Positions 9,401 through 17,608 are shown, counted from the stretch's first letter. The stretch: 18,354 nucleotides of DNA from Streptococcus oralis (GCA_905370255.1 CAJPKC010000004.1:1-18354); one strand, 5' to 3'. The notes: a model not told the origin generated them from the letters alone. A program made the numbers and translations.

Positions 9401-12400
9401 CCATCATAAACCTTAATAGTGTTTTTAGTCACAATCAATTTTGATTCATCATAATTGTCTGTGATACCAACAGTTTGGATATTTTCCTTATTGTTAGCAC
9501 TAAATTGAGTTGTATCAAGCCATACTTGATAGTAGAATTTCTGACCACGTTTAACAGGCTGAGTATTGAGGTTCTCAAAGACTTCTTCCAACTCACCCTT
9601 ATCATTACGGACAGTAACTTTTTCATTATTATTAGATTTATCTGCGTAAGGATTAATCTTAGTATCGCCGTATTTATCAGCTAACTCAGAATCATCATCC
9701 AAAAGTTTCTTACCAGTTAAATCAAAGTCTTCATCTCTAACAACATATTTCTCTGGGTTAAACTTAGGTTCTTCTGGTGGTGTCACACGGTTATCGAACT
9801 CTTTGTCTGGAGCATCTACAACATTCTTCACGATTGCTTTTGCCGTACCATCATGAGAAATTGAAACCCTTACTGTTGCAACCATGCCATCGTAAGACAC
9901 TGTTGAATCTGTTCCTTTAACTTCTTCCACTGTATAATTGTAAGTCTTGCCAATATCATCCTTACCAAATTCAAGTTTCGTGAAGTTAATCTTAGCGATA
10001 CCGGTAGTTGCATCAGGAGCATCATTTTTCGCACGTTCTACTTCAACGCCATCTTTCTTAAGAACAAATGTAAATTCGTTAGCTTTAAGTTGACGACCAT
10101 CAAGTTTCTTAGTGAAATTCAACTCAAGTGGAACTGGAACGCTATTTACACGTTTTTCAGTTGGTTTTTCTGGTTTTTCAACTGTGTTGGTTCTTGGGTT
10201 GTAGTAGTGAACAATTTGACCAGCTGTATTTTCGATATCTTTTCCTGCTGGGGCATCCGTTTTCACGGTTGTTGAGATATCAACTTTATAGTAACGGCCA
10301 AATGCAAACTTAGTTGTATCAATGATTTGAGTGTTGTTGGCATCTCCTAGTGATTTCGTGAAGCCAGCTTTAAGGGTCGCTGTAATCACGCCACCAGTGT
10401 TTGCGATATCAAACTTAGAAGTAACGTCTGAACCTGTCACACTATCGTAAACCTTGATTGAGTTCACATTCAACTTGGCTTCATCATAGTTATCTGTGAT
10501 GCCGACTGTTTGAATATTTTCAGTGTTGGTTGCGCTAAATTGTGTTGTATCCAACCATACTTGGTAAACCAATTTAGAGCCTGGTTTCACTGTCTTCGTA
10601 TTCAAGTTTTCTGGTTCATTGTTAGCTGTACCATCCGCATATGGATTAGCGTTTGTATCACCATACTTGTCTGTCAATTCAGAATCATCGTCAAGCAACT
10701 TGTCGCCTGTGATATCGAATTTTTCTGTAGAAACAACGTATTTTTCTGGATTGAACTTAGGTTCTTCAGGTGGTTTCACCTTATTGTTAAACTCTTTATC
10801 TGGTGCGTCTACAACATTCTTCACGATTGCTTTCGCTGTACCATCATGAGAGATTGAAACCCTTACAGTCGCAACCATTGTATCGTATGTCACCGTTGCG
10901 TCTGAACCTGTAACTTCGTGTACAGTGTAGTTGTAAGTCTTACCTAGATCATCGTTACCAAACTCAAGTTTCTTGAAGTTGATTTTACCAGCTGCGTCGT
11001 TCTTCACACGTTCGACTTCAACGCCGTCTTTTTCAAGAACAAATTCAAATTCGTTAGCTTTAAGTTGACGACCAGCAAGGGCTTTCGTGAATTTCAACTC
11101 AAGTGGAACTGGAACGCTGTTTACACGTTTTTCAGTTGGTTTTTCTGGTTTCTCAACCTTGTTCGTTCTTGGGTTGTAGTAGTGTACGATTTGTCCAGCT
11201 GTATTTTCGATATCTTTACCTGGCTCAACACTTGTTTTCACAGTTGTTACGATATCAACTTTATAGTAACGGCCAAATGCGAACTTAGTTGTATCGATGA
11301 TTTGAGTGTTGTTGGCATCGCCTAGTGATTTCGTGAAGCCAGCTTTAAGGGTCGCTGTGATCACGCCACCTGTGTTTGCGATATCAAACTTAGAAGTAAC
11401 GTCTGTACCAGTTACGCTATCGTAAACCTTGATTGAGTTCACATCCAACTTATCTTCATCATAGTTATCTGTGATGCTGAGTGTTTGAATGTTTTCAGTG
11501 TTGGTTGCGCTAAATTGTTTTGTATCCAACCATACTTGGTAAACCAATTTATCGCCTGGTTTCACTGTCTTCGTATTCAAGTTTTCTGGTTCATTGTTTG
11601 ATGCATCATCCGCATATGGGTTCGCATTTGTATCTGCGTACTTGTCTGCCAATTCTTTGTCATCATCAACGAGCTTGTCGCCTGTGATATCGAATTTCTC
11701 TTTATCAACGACGTATTTCTCTGGGTTGAACTTAGGTTCTTCCGGTGGTTTCACTGTGTTGTTAAACTCTTTGTCCGGTGCGTCTTGAAGCATGTTCACA
11801 ACAGTTGCCTTAGTCGTTCCGTCATGTTTGACTTCTACTTTAATCGTTGCGACCATATTGTCATAAGACACAGTAGCATCCGTTCCAGCAACTTCTTCCA
11901 CAGTGTAAGTGAAGGTATTACCAGCGTTCGCTTTTGTAAATTCAAGTGGCTTGAAGGCAATCTTCGCGATTCCAGTTGTTGCGTCTGGCGCACTGTTCTT
12001 CGCAGTTTGAATTGCGACGCCATCTTTCTTCAATACGAATGTAAATTCGTTTTCTACAAGATTTCGGCCATCTAATTTCTTAGTGAAATCAAATTCGAGT
12101 GGAACTGGAAGATTCACTACACGTTTTTGCGTTGGTTTTTCTGGCTTAGTGATATTTCTATTCGTTGGATCGTACTGGTGAACAATTTGATTTGCCGTAT
12201 TTTCGATATCGACACCATTTGGAGTCGTCATCTTGACTGTAGCAGGAATATCAAATTTGTAGTAACGGCCAAACTCGAACTTAGTTGTGTCAATAACAGG
12301 GTTGTTATTAGCATCTTTGATAAATTCGTCTTTAGAAGTTGCAGTGATTGTGCCGTTTTCAACTTTGATGTCGAATTTAGCAGTTACATCTACACCCGTT

Positions 12401-15400
12401 ACTGAATCGTAAGCTTTAATATTTGAAGCATTGATTTCTAGTTTATCAGCTTCATATTTATCTGTAATACCAACAGCTTGAATATTGTCACTTGCTTTCA
12501 ATTTTGTTGTATCCAACCATACTTGGTAAACAATCTCATCGCCCTTCTTAACTGTCTTGGTATTCAAGTTTTCAGGTTCATTGTTGGTTGTACCATCCAC
12601 ATATGGGTTAGCATTTGTATCTACATACTCATCTGCCAACTCGTCATCATCATCCATCAACTTGTTACCAGTGATGTCGTATTCCTTTTTGTTAACAATG
12701 AATTTTTCTGGTTGGAAGTCAGGCGTTGTTGGAGGAGTGACGGTGTTGTTAAACTCTGTGTCTCCTCCTGGATAAGTTACCGTTGCTTTCAAAGTGTGGT
12801 CTGCATTCTTAGAAACAGTCACAGAAACCTCAGCAACCATACTATCATATGTGACACCAAATTCCTTGTTTGAAGGAACTTTTTCACTGACATAATACTT
12901 AATTGTTTGACCAACTTGAGCATTTTTCACTTTTGGAAGTTGATTAAAGGTTACCACACCATTCGCATCATTGGTACCAGTAGCAACGACTGTCCCAGCT
13001 GAATCCTTCATTTCAAATGTAAATTCATTAGCTTTAAGGGAACGACCCACCAAGGCTTTTTTGAAATCTACTCTGATTGGAATTGCAGGAACGACAAAGT
13101 TGTTGAAGACTCTATCATTGGCATCCGTTGCTTCACCACCTGATGAAGTCATCACCGTACTTGCTGACAATAGACCCGTATTGGCATCTTTTGTTACGGT
13201 AACCTTAACATTGATTGTCATCGCATCATAATCAACATCTGTGTTTGTTCCAGCTACTTCTTTTACAGTGTAGTTATAGACACCAGCTTTATCGAATGAC
13301 AACGTACTAAAGTTAATCTTACCATTAGCTTTATTTGTTACCGTTTCATTAACATTACCGTCACCAGTTAATTTAAAGCTGAAATCACCAGCATTAAGCG
13401 TACCATTTGAAAGAGACTTATCGAACTCAAGGTTTACTTTTACTGGGTTCGGTGTGAAGGTATTGTTAAATTCTTTATCTACACCCGTCGTTGGGTTACC
13501 ATTAGCATCAATACCATTAACTGATGAGTAAGTTGTAGCAGTTGTCAAAGTATGACCTGTCTTAGTAACTGTAACAGCTACTTTCGCTTCCATTTGGTCA
13601 TAAGACATACCAGCTTCGGCTGTTGTTGGCACAACCTCTTTTACAGTGTAGTTAAAGGTCTTGCTGTCATTTCGCTTTCCTGCAGAATTTGTTCCAAGAT
13701 CACTAACCTTGTATTTAATGCCCGTGAATTTAATATTACCGTTCGCATCATTTTTTGCAGTCCCAACTACTGTACCTGCTTCATTCAAAAGATTAAAAGT
13801 AAACTCATTTGCTTTTAGATTACGACCAGATAATTTCTTTGTGAAATCAAATTCAACGTTTACCGGAGCTACGACAAAGTTGTTGAATTCAGTATCAGTA
13901 CCGGTTTTTTCTTTTGGATTTGTTGCTGAAACATTAGTGCCTGTTTCTTTTCCTTTGTCATCTTGACCCTTTTCTGAAGTGTACGTAACAGTATATTCAT
14001 ACTCACCCAAGTAGTTGCCAGAAGCGTCTTTCTTTTCTGTAACTGTAACGGTTGCAGTAACGCTCATTTCATCATAGTCAACTTCAGTATCAGAACCAGC
14101 TACTTCTGTAATACGATATTTATAGATACCAACTTTGTCTAATTGGATAAGAGATACTTCTTTTTCAGCACCATCAGCTTGTGTTATTTTTTGAGTGAAG
14201 GGAATAGAACCATCTTCCTTGTTTGTTACTGTCGCATTAATAGCCGGTCCATCTTTTTCGAGTGGATTAGCAGGATCTGCCGCAACATTTGTTATATTAA
14301 AGGAGAAGGCTCCCTTTTTCAATTCAGGTTGTACTGTCGTATTAAGACTCTTTAGGACTTTCTTTAGCTTAAGTTCAATATCAATAGGTTCGTTTTTTAC
14401 ATAATAGTAAACCGTTTCATAGCTAGGTGACAATTTGTTTTCCAAACGGAAAATGTTACCTGAAGCAACTGGAACACCATTAATCGTATAGGACGTATCC
14501 GAGCTACCACGGTTTACATAAAACTCACCTGCAGAAGAATAACGTGGACTATATTGAGCAGCCTCAGTAGCACTTACAGGATTTTCTTTAACTTCAACAT
14601 TATTTTGTGCTACATTCCCAGCCCAGGACATTCGATAGAAAGTGCCATCTGGACGTTTATAAATAAAGTCTGCGCCTGAACCTCTAGCAAACTCTAAGTC
14701 ACCCTTATAGTTAGTGTTTTGTTTATCTGAGAAAATAGCAAAAGGTTGCCCCTTAACAAGCTTATCTCTATACTCAGGTTTAAGACCTGGATAGCTTGGC
14801 GTATTATTATCTCTATTCCAACCAGCATCATCAATGGTAGGGTTCTTACCAAGATCTTCTGGATGGTCAATTTTGTTATTGCTTCCCGGACGAATGACTG
14901 TCTCGTAAACTTTTACATATCCATCAGTATTTACGTCTTTAGCAATCTTGTTTAAGCTATCAGACTTAATGGCCCACATTTCGATACGGACGGTACCATC
15001 CTCTTTGACAACTTCCTTAATACGTTTAACAGCACCCTCTGCATTGGCGACGTCAAACCAACGTTGACCTACTTGATAAGGCTTTTTAAGCACATCTACA
15101 AGTGAGCGAGGATCCGCTGTTTGATAAAGACTGTAACCTTCAAAAGCACGAAGGGCTGAGGCATGGAAATCCTGTCCCTCCATAGCAGTTAGAGTAAAGC
15201 TACCAAGACTTTCTTCGTTTCCAGTTTCTCTATATGACTGTGTACCAACATCTGGTGTACCATCTTTATTTACAAGTTTATAATCACCCGCAGTAGATGA
15301 GTTTTTAATATAGTTCCCATTTGTATCTTGAACAAATTTACCGACAAGACGATTCATATCATAAGTTGATGCATTTTTATCAACAACTTTATAATACGTT

Positions 15401-16752
15401 GTTTTATGAGTTAGACGTGGAATGTAGTATTGTGGATCCGTGATTGTAGTACCTTCGTTAGCAGGATTAACTACATCATAGATTTGAATAGCCGAACGTT
15501 GGCCATCAAAATCAGTAGCACTACCATTGTATTTCCAAGTTGCACGTAGAGCTGGACGGTTTGTCTTATCTGCATCCACAATATTTTCAAAACGGAACTC
15601 AATATAGGCCTGCTTAGCCCCAGAAATAGGAGCAAGTGTAGCTTGACCTAAGTTAACAGTACCAGCACCATTGATTTGTTTTGTTTCTTTAACAGTGTTT
15701 GTAGCACCATCTACCAACTCAATGGTTACATTTGTAGAGTTGTCGTATGGTTTAGACATACGATAATAGTACTTCGTGTTGTATGCTTTATTGAATCCCA
15801 TCAAATCAGTAACGAGATAAGTATACTGAGAAGTATTTGGATTCAATTGGTAGTTAATACCAGCTGTAATATGATCATTTGGATCTTTTGGCGTAGGTAC
15901 AACAAGAGGACGGTTAGTAATCGTTGCTCCGTTAGGATCACTCATAGTTGGTGTCGCTGTTGCTGCACCAGTTGTATGACTTGTTGATTCTGGATTATCA
16001 AGCGAACGACGTCTACGACTGCTACGACTACGTACTTCTGTTGCAGTTCCTGCAGCGGACATTGGGTTCGCCGTCAACATTGTTGTCAAGGCTGCTGTAT
16101 TCGCAGCAGACGTTGGACTTGGTGTTGACGTTGTCAAAGTTGTCGTTGCAGGTTGTGCCACTGATGCCGATGTAGGCTGTGTTGAAGCGACTGGCTGAGT
16201 AGCTGTAGGCGCTGATACAGGTTGTGTTGTAGCCGTCGGTTGTGTTGTTGGAGCAACCGGCTGTGCCACTGTAGGTTGTACCGCTGTTGGAGTTACAGCT
16301 GATGTGCTAGTTGCACCTGTTGAAGAAGAAGTTGCTGAACCTACAGATGTAGTACCCGCAGCTGTTGGAGTTGAGCTAGCAGTAGCTGCAGCCGTTGCTG
16401 TTGTCGCTGGTGCTGTAGCTATAGACGTTGTTTCTGTTGTTGAAGCACTTGCTACTTCAGAAGCTGGTGATACCAAAGCAACTGTTGACGTAGATGTTGC
16501 AGAAGCGGATGGGGAAGTCACGCTAGCTGCTGGATTTGGTTGGGGTGCTGTTGTCGTAGTATTGACTAAACTACTTGAACTTTCTCCTGCTACTGATGTG
16601 CCCGGATTACCCGCCGATACAGTTGGAGTCCCTACTTCATCTGCCTGTGCACTATGAGCAGCAAAAAGTGCTGTTCCTAGCAAGACTGAAGCGACACCAA
16701 ACGAATATTTACGCAATGAAAAGCGTTGGCGTCTATTAAAAAAGTCTTTCAT
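6412..16752 (-). CDS. Giant LPXTG-anchored, isopeptide-crosslinked surface adhesin (3446 aa)
   Basis: Residues 1-37 are a YSIRK-type signal peptide. Residues 38-240 are Ser/Thr/Ala/Pro-rich, followed by the Arg-rich motif RSRSSRRRRSL at 241-251. Residues about 252-790 are a putative binding region of unknown fold, related to that of the downstream paralogue. Ten FctA/SPIL-like modules start at about 791, 963, 1104, 1223, 1548, 1878, 2204, 2552, 2866 and 3211. Six modules resembling the SspB C2-type isopeptide domain start at about 1344, 1672, 1996, 2326, 2677 and 2991, alternating with the last FctA modules. All carry the Lys, Glu or Asp and Asn expected for a Lys-Asn isopeptide bond. A Pro/Thr/Val repeat (3322-3399), LPKTG (3413-3417), a hydrophobic segment and KRKKED complete a sortase A signal. 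I saw no cysteine. It is expected on the cell wall as a long rigid adhesin. BapA1 of S. parasanguinis is a possible relative; the ligand is unknown. Confidence 0.96.
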   Translation of the reverse strand: MKDFFNRRQRFSLRKYSFGVASVLLGTALFAAHSAQADEVGTPTVSAGNPGTSVAGESSSSLVNTTTTAPQPNPAASVTSPSASATSTSTVALVSPASEVASASTTETTSIATAPATTATAAATASSTPTAAGTTSVGSATSSSTGATSTSAVTPTAVQPTVAQPVAPTTQPTATTQPVSAPTATQPVASTQPTSASVAQPATTTLTTSTPSPTSAANTAALTTMLTANPMSAAGTATEVRSRSSRRRRSLDNPESTSHTTGAATATPTMSDPNGATITNRPLVVPTPKDPNDHITAGINYQLNPNTSQYTYLVTDLMGFNKAYNTKYYYRMSKPYDNSTNVTIELVDGATNTVKETKQINGAGTVNLGQATLAPISGAKQAYIEFRFENIVDADKTNRPALRATWKYNGSATDFDGQRSAIQIYDVVNPANEGTTITDPQYYIPRLTHKTTYYKVVDKNASTYDMNRLVGKFVQDTNGNYIKNSSTAGDYKLVNKDGTPDVGTQSYRETGNEESLGSFTLTAMEGQDFHASALRAFEGYSLYQTADPRSLVDVLKKPYQVGQRWFDVANAEGAVKRIKEVVKEDGTVRIEMWAIKSDSLNKIAKDVNTDGYVKVYETVIRPGSNNKIDHPEDLGKNPTIDDAGWNRDNNTPSYPGLKPEYRDKLVKGQPFAIFSDKQNTNYKGDLEFARGSGADFIYKRPDGTFYRMSWAGNVAQNNVEVKENPVSATEAAQYSPRYSSAGEFYVNRGSSDTSYTINGVPVASGNIFRLENKLSPSYETVYYYVKNEPIDIELKLKKVLKSLNTTVQPELKKGAFSFNITNVAADPANPLEKDGPAINATVTNKEDGSIPFTQKITQADGAEKEVSLIQLDKVGIYKYRITEVAGSDTEVDYDEMSVTATVTVTEKKDASGNYLGEYEYTVTYTSEKGQDDKGKETGTNVSATNPKEKTGTDTEFNNFVVAPVNVEFDFTKKLSGRNLKANEFTFNLLNEAGTVVGTAKNDANGNIKFTGIKYKVSDLGTNSAGKRNDSKTFNYTVKEVVPTTAEAGMSYDQMEAKVAVTVTKTGHTLTTATTYSSVNGIDANGNPTTGVDKEFNNTFTPNPVKVNLEFDKSLSNGTLNAGDFSFKLTGDGNVNETVTNKANGKINFSTLSFDKAGVYNYTVKEVAGTNTDVDYDAMTINVKVTVTKDANTGLLSASTVMTSSGGEATDANDRVFNNFVVPAIPIRVDFKKALVGRSLKANEFTFEMKDSAGTVVATGTNDANGVVTFNQLPKVKNAQVGQTIKYYVSEKVPSNKEFGVTYDSMVAEVSVTVSKNADHTLKATVTYPGGDTEFNNTVTPPTTPDFQPEKFIVNKKEYDITGNKLMDDDDELADEYVDTNANPYVDGTTNNEPENLNTKTVKKGDEIVYQVWLDTTKLKASDNIQAVGITDKYEADKLEINASNIKAYDSVTGVDVTAKFDIKVENGTITATSKDEFIKDANNNPVIDTTKFEFGRYYKFDIPATVKMTTPNGVDIENTANQIVHQYDPTNRNITKPEKPTQKRVVNLPVPLEFDFTKKLDGRNLVENEFTFVLKKDGVAIQTAKNSAPDATTGIAKIAFKPLEFTKANAGNTFTYTVEEVAGTDATVSYDNMVATIKVEVKHDGTTKATVVNMLQDAPDKEFNNTVKPPEEPKFNPEKYVVDKEKFDITGDKLVDDDKELADKYADTNANPYADDASNNEPENLNTKTVKPGDKLVYQVWLDTKQFSATNTENIQTLSITDNYDEDKLDVNSIKVYDSVTGTDVTSKFDIANTGGVITATLKAGFTKSLGDANNTQIIDTTKFAFGRYYKVDIVTTVKTSVEPGKDIENTAGQIVHYYNPRTNKVEKPEKPTEKRVNSVPVPLELKFTKALAGRQLKANEFEFVLEKDGVEVERVKNDAAGKINFKKLEFGNDDLGKTYNYTVHEVTGSDATVTYDTMVATVRVSISHDGTAKAIVKNVVDAPDKEFNNKVKPPEEPKFNPEKYVVSTEKFDITGDKLLDDDSELTDKYGDTNANPYADGTANNEPENLNTKTVKPGSKLVYQVWLDTTQFSATNTENIQTVGITDNYDEAKLNVNSIKVYDSVTGSDVTSKFDIANTGGVITATLKAGFTKSLGDANNTQIIDTTKFAFGRYYKVDISTTVKTDAPAGKDIENTAGQIVHYYNPRTNTVEKPEKPTEKRVNSVPVPLELNFTKKLDGRQLKANEFTFVLKKDGVEVERAKNDAPDATTGIAKINFTKLEFGKDDIGKTYNYTVEEVKGTDSTVSYDGMVATVRVSISHDGTAKAIVKNVVDAPDKEFDNRVTPPEEPKFNPEKYVVRDEDFDLTGKKLLDDDSELADKYGDTKINPYADKSNNNEKVTVRNDKGELEEVFENLNTQPVKRGQKFYYQVWLDTTQFSANNKENIQTVGITDNYDESKLIVTKNTIKVYDGETGADVTSKFDVAVTNGIITANLKSGFTKSLGDANNTQVIDTTKFEFGRYYKVVIPATVSQDAYDGSEIENTATQTVHYYNPRTHTVETPDKPTQKRVNNIPTAIQLIFGKTLNGRKLQADEFSFVLKDKETNKILEKAKNDADGKVTFKTINYSKADIGQTFNYIVEEEKGDKPGVTYDDMKVNVTVQVIQPSSGDQLSTVISYATEGGDAFTADDTVFDNNVTPNFKPEKYVVSKEKFDLKGTKLLDDDAPNGKVEAENLNHHTLTRGQKFYYQVWLDTREFTAESNIQSVGITDDYDEAKLDIDESAIKVYDGETDVTDKFDISIKNGVIYATSKPSLTKPISATDATPVIDTTKFAFGRYYKFDIPATVKNIKDNDGVEFSNTANEIVHQYNPYNKQVTTPKKPTQTRENNVPVPLEFNYTKKLEGRELTAGEFSFLLKDQDGKVLQTVSNDKDGHIKFEQLLFSKADLGKTFTYTVEEVNDNKPGISYDAMKATVTVQVTKDGKILKTVVNHASAGGNATDANDKEFNNKVVPPEKPKFQPEKYVVNQEKFDITGDKLVDDDKELADKYADTNANPYVDKTDNNEKENLNTKTVKRGDKLVYQVWLDTTKFDANNKDYIQTVGITDNYDEKKLNVNQPDIKAYDGKTGKDVTAMFDIKVENGVITANLKDGFTKSLGDKDNTQIIDTTKFAFGRYYKFDIPAIVKDSKNEKGEFDVPSGSDIENTAGQTVHYYDPTVKKVVKTPEKPTEKRVVNISASVTFEFTKKLEGRDLKAGEFSFVLKDRKGKVIETVSNDADGKIKFSALEYKHGEEGIHFYTVEEVKGNDTTVTYDKMVAKVTVLVAKGGNVMTVTSKLPEDTEFNNIVTPPTPPTPVVPPVTPPTPPTPVVPPVTPPTPPTPVVPPVTPPTPPTPVVPPVTPPTPPTPVVPPVTPPTPPTPVVPPVTPPTSPEVSREQGLPKTGENKSVVAMAFGGLLAAAGLGLAGKRKKED
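6556..6789 (-). repeat. Six 39-bp tandem repeats encoding a Pro/Thr/Val wall-spanning segment
   Basis: Residues 3322-3399 of the giant adhesin are six perfect protein copies of the 13-residue unit TPPTPPTPVVPPV. The DNA units differ only at a few synonymous positions. The location just before LPKTG is typical of a wall-spanning segment. Near-identical 39-bp units allow copy number change by slippage. Confidence 0.95.
7126..12723 (-). repeat. Long-period tandem module repeat (C2-like plus FctA-like, about 0.97 kb)
   Basis: Residues about 1344-3209 of the giant adhesin alternate six C2-like with five FctA-like modules. The second and third C2-like modules (residue 1672 and 1996) start 324 residues, or 972 bp, apart and are nearly identical over long stretches, for example the segment around SLGDANNTQIIDTTKFAFGR. 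The fourth (2326) carries a short insert before ENLN. The fifth (2677) lacks most of the acidic loop. The pattern indicates amplification by unequal crossing-over followed by divergence. Confidence 0.9.
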
Positions 16753-16759
16753 TAAAAAT

Positions 16760-16766
16760 CTCCCTC
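16760..16766 (-). promoter_or_regulatory. Ribosome binding site of the giant adhesin
   Basis: On the minus strand GAGGGAG lies 7 nt before the ATG at 16752, matching the arrangement in the paralogue. Confidence 0.85.
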
Positions 16767-16833
16767 TAAAAGATAGTTAGTTATAGGTCACATGATTATA
16801 AGTCAGTTTTCTCATAGTCATGATTCACTCCAT

Positions 16834-16862
16834 ATTCTAACATTCTGACAATTTACAGTCAA
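16834..16862 (-). promoter_or_regulatory. Sigma-A promoter of the giant adhesin
   Basis: On the minus strand TTGACT (16857-16862), a 17-nt spacer and TAGAAT (16834-16839) form a near-consensus promoter. Transcription would start near 16827, about 75 nt before the start codon. The spacer contains AATTGTCAGA, as in the paralogue. Confidence 0.82.
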
Positions 16863-16908
16863 GGTTTTAATCTCACTTTTTTAAAAAAACATTAGTTGTC
16901 TGACAATT
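16844..16908 (-). promoter_or_regulatory. Paired operator-like motifs AATTGTCAGA
   Basis: The motif occurs at 16844-16853 inside the promoter spacer and at 16899-16908, again 55 bp apart. The distal copy is part of a perfect 11-bp inverted repeat, TTGTC-T-GACAA on the plus strand, at 16896-16906. Conservation of sequence and spacing between the two paralogous promoters supports a regulator site. The regulator cannot be named from the sequence. Confidence 0.5.
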
Positions 16909-17608
16909 TTATTGTTTTTACTTCCTGAATTCTATCTAAAATATGTCAAAACTCTTTATTATGGCGTATTTCCCAGTTTCTATGAAAATATAAAATTCAC
17001 TTTCATTTTTAACCTAATCGACTTGAACATGTTATCATTCTAAACTCCTGAGAAAATAAAACTAGTTTAAATGGCTGATATTCTCATTTATGCTTTAATA
17101 TTTCTTCTTGTTGAAGCAAAAAATTAGCCTATCATATCTGCATGTTAAAAAGTAAGTAAATTTATTTTTTTGTTTTTCAAACACTACAATCATATCTTGA
17201 CTCATTTGCTAATTGAAGTCCAAGAAGTCTATCAGACAGCAAAAAGTACATCACAAATATTAGACACTAAAAAGATTGGCCATGCTGCAAATTGTTCGAG
17301 TCAGCTAGAATGTCCATTTATTCAATGTTTGGATTTTAAAACTGAGATATTTTTTTGTAGCAAATAACGTTTGTAAGTAGCCTTAATCATTAAGTATAGA
17401 AAGACTTAGACCTTACTGGTTTGAATAATCTTCAATATCTGCTTTTTCAGCTAATTTCAAGAGTAAAATTGACTTCAGCTTCTTTATAACTTTATATAAA
17501 CTTATTTTCTATAATAAGGTAGAACTGTCCTATTTCTCTCATAGCATAGGTGGGGACTATTGATAAGGTGCATCGGCGGTCTAAGAGGGCTGGATTTTTG
17601 ATTTTCAT
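16909..17608. other. Intergenic stretch with no recognisable gene
   Basis: About 700 AT-rich bases between the adhesin promoter region and the ABC-F promoter. The only open frame of note (plus strand, 17170-17367) would need a TTG start and has no ribosome binding site. A short open run on the minus strand (about 17413-17508), ending in AEKADIEDYSNQ and a stop, has no start codon and may be a gene relic. Nothing here can be assigned a function. Confidence 0.5.
17509..17529 (+). repeat. Imperfect copy of the ABC-F leader hairpin sequence
   Basis: The sequence TTCTAT-AATAAGGTAGAACTGT here resembles TTCTAT-CTTATAAGGTAGGACTGT at 17836-17859, apart from a short gap and one substitution. This copy can fold into a short hairpin but lacks a T-run. 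It lies upstream of the ABC-F promoter, so it is outside the transcript predicted from that promoter. Confidence 0.5.

Larger units (their letters stand above)
16753..16908 (-). repeat. Duplicated promoter/5' UTR block, copy 2
   Basis: This is the counterpart of 4796-4952. It keeps the same order of motifs from the distal AATTGTCAGA to the GAGGGAG ribosome binding site. Similarity fades upstream of about 16910, which marks the visible edge of the duplicated unit on this side. Confidence 0.85.

Noticed and set aside
14383..15999. Thioester adhesion domain
   Set aside because: No cysteine was seen in the protein, so the Cys-Gln thioester cannot form.
16639..16752. Serine-rich repeat glycoprotein exported by the accessory Sec system
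   Set aside because: The signal peptide is a normal-length 37-residue YSIRK type, there is no long Ser-x repeat stalk, and no glycosyltransferase or SecA2/Y2 genes are in the window.
1..16752. Pilus operon
   Set aside because: FctA-like modules are found in pilins, but the window has no class C sortase and no small major pilin. The modules are strung in single giant anchored proteins.
17170..17367. 65-codon plus-strand open frame
   Set aside because: It needs a TTG start, has no ribosome binding site and no recognisable domain.
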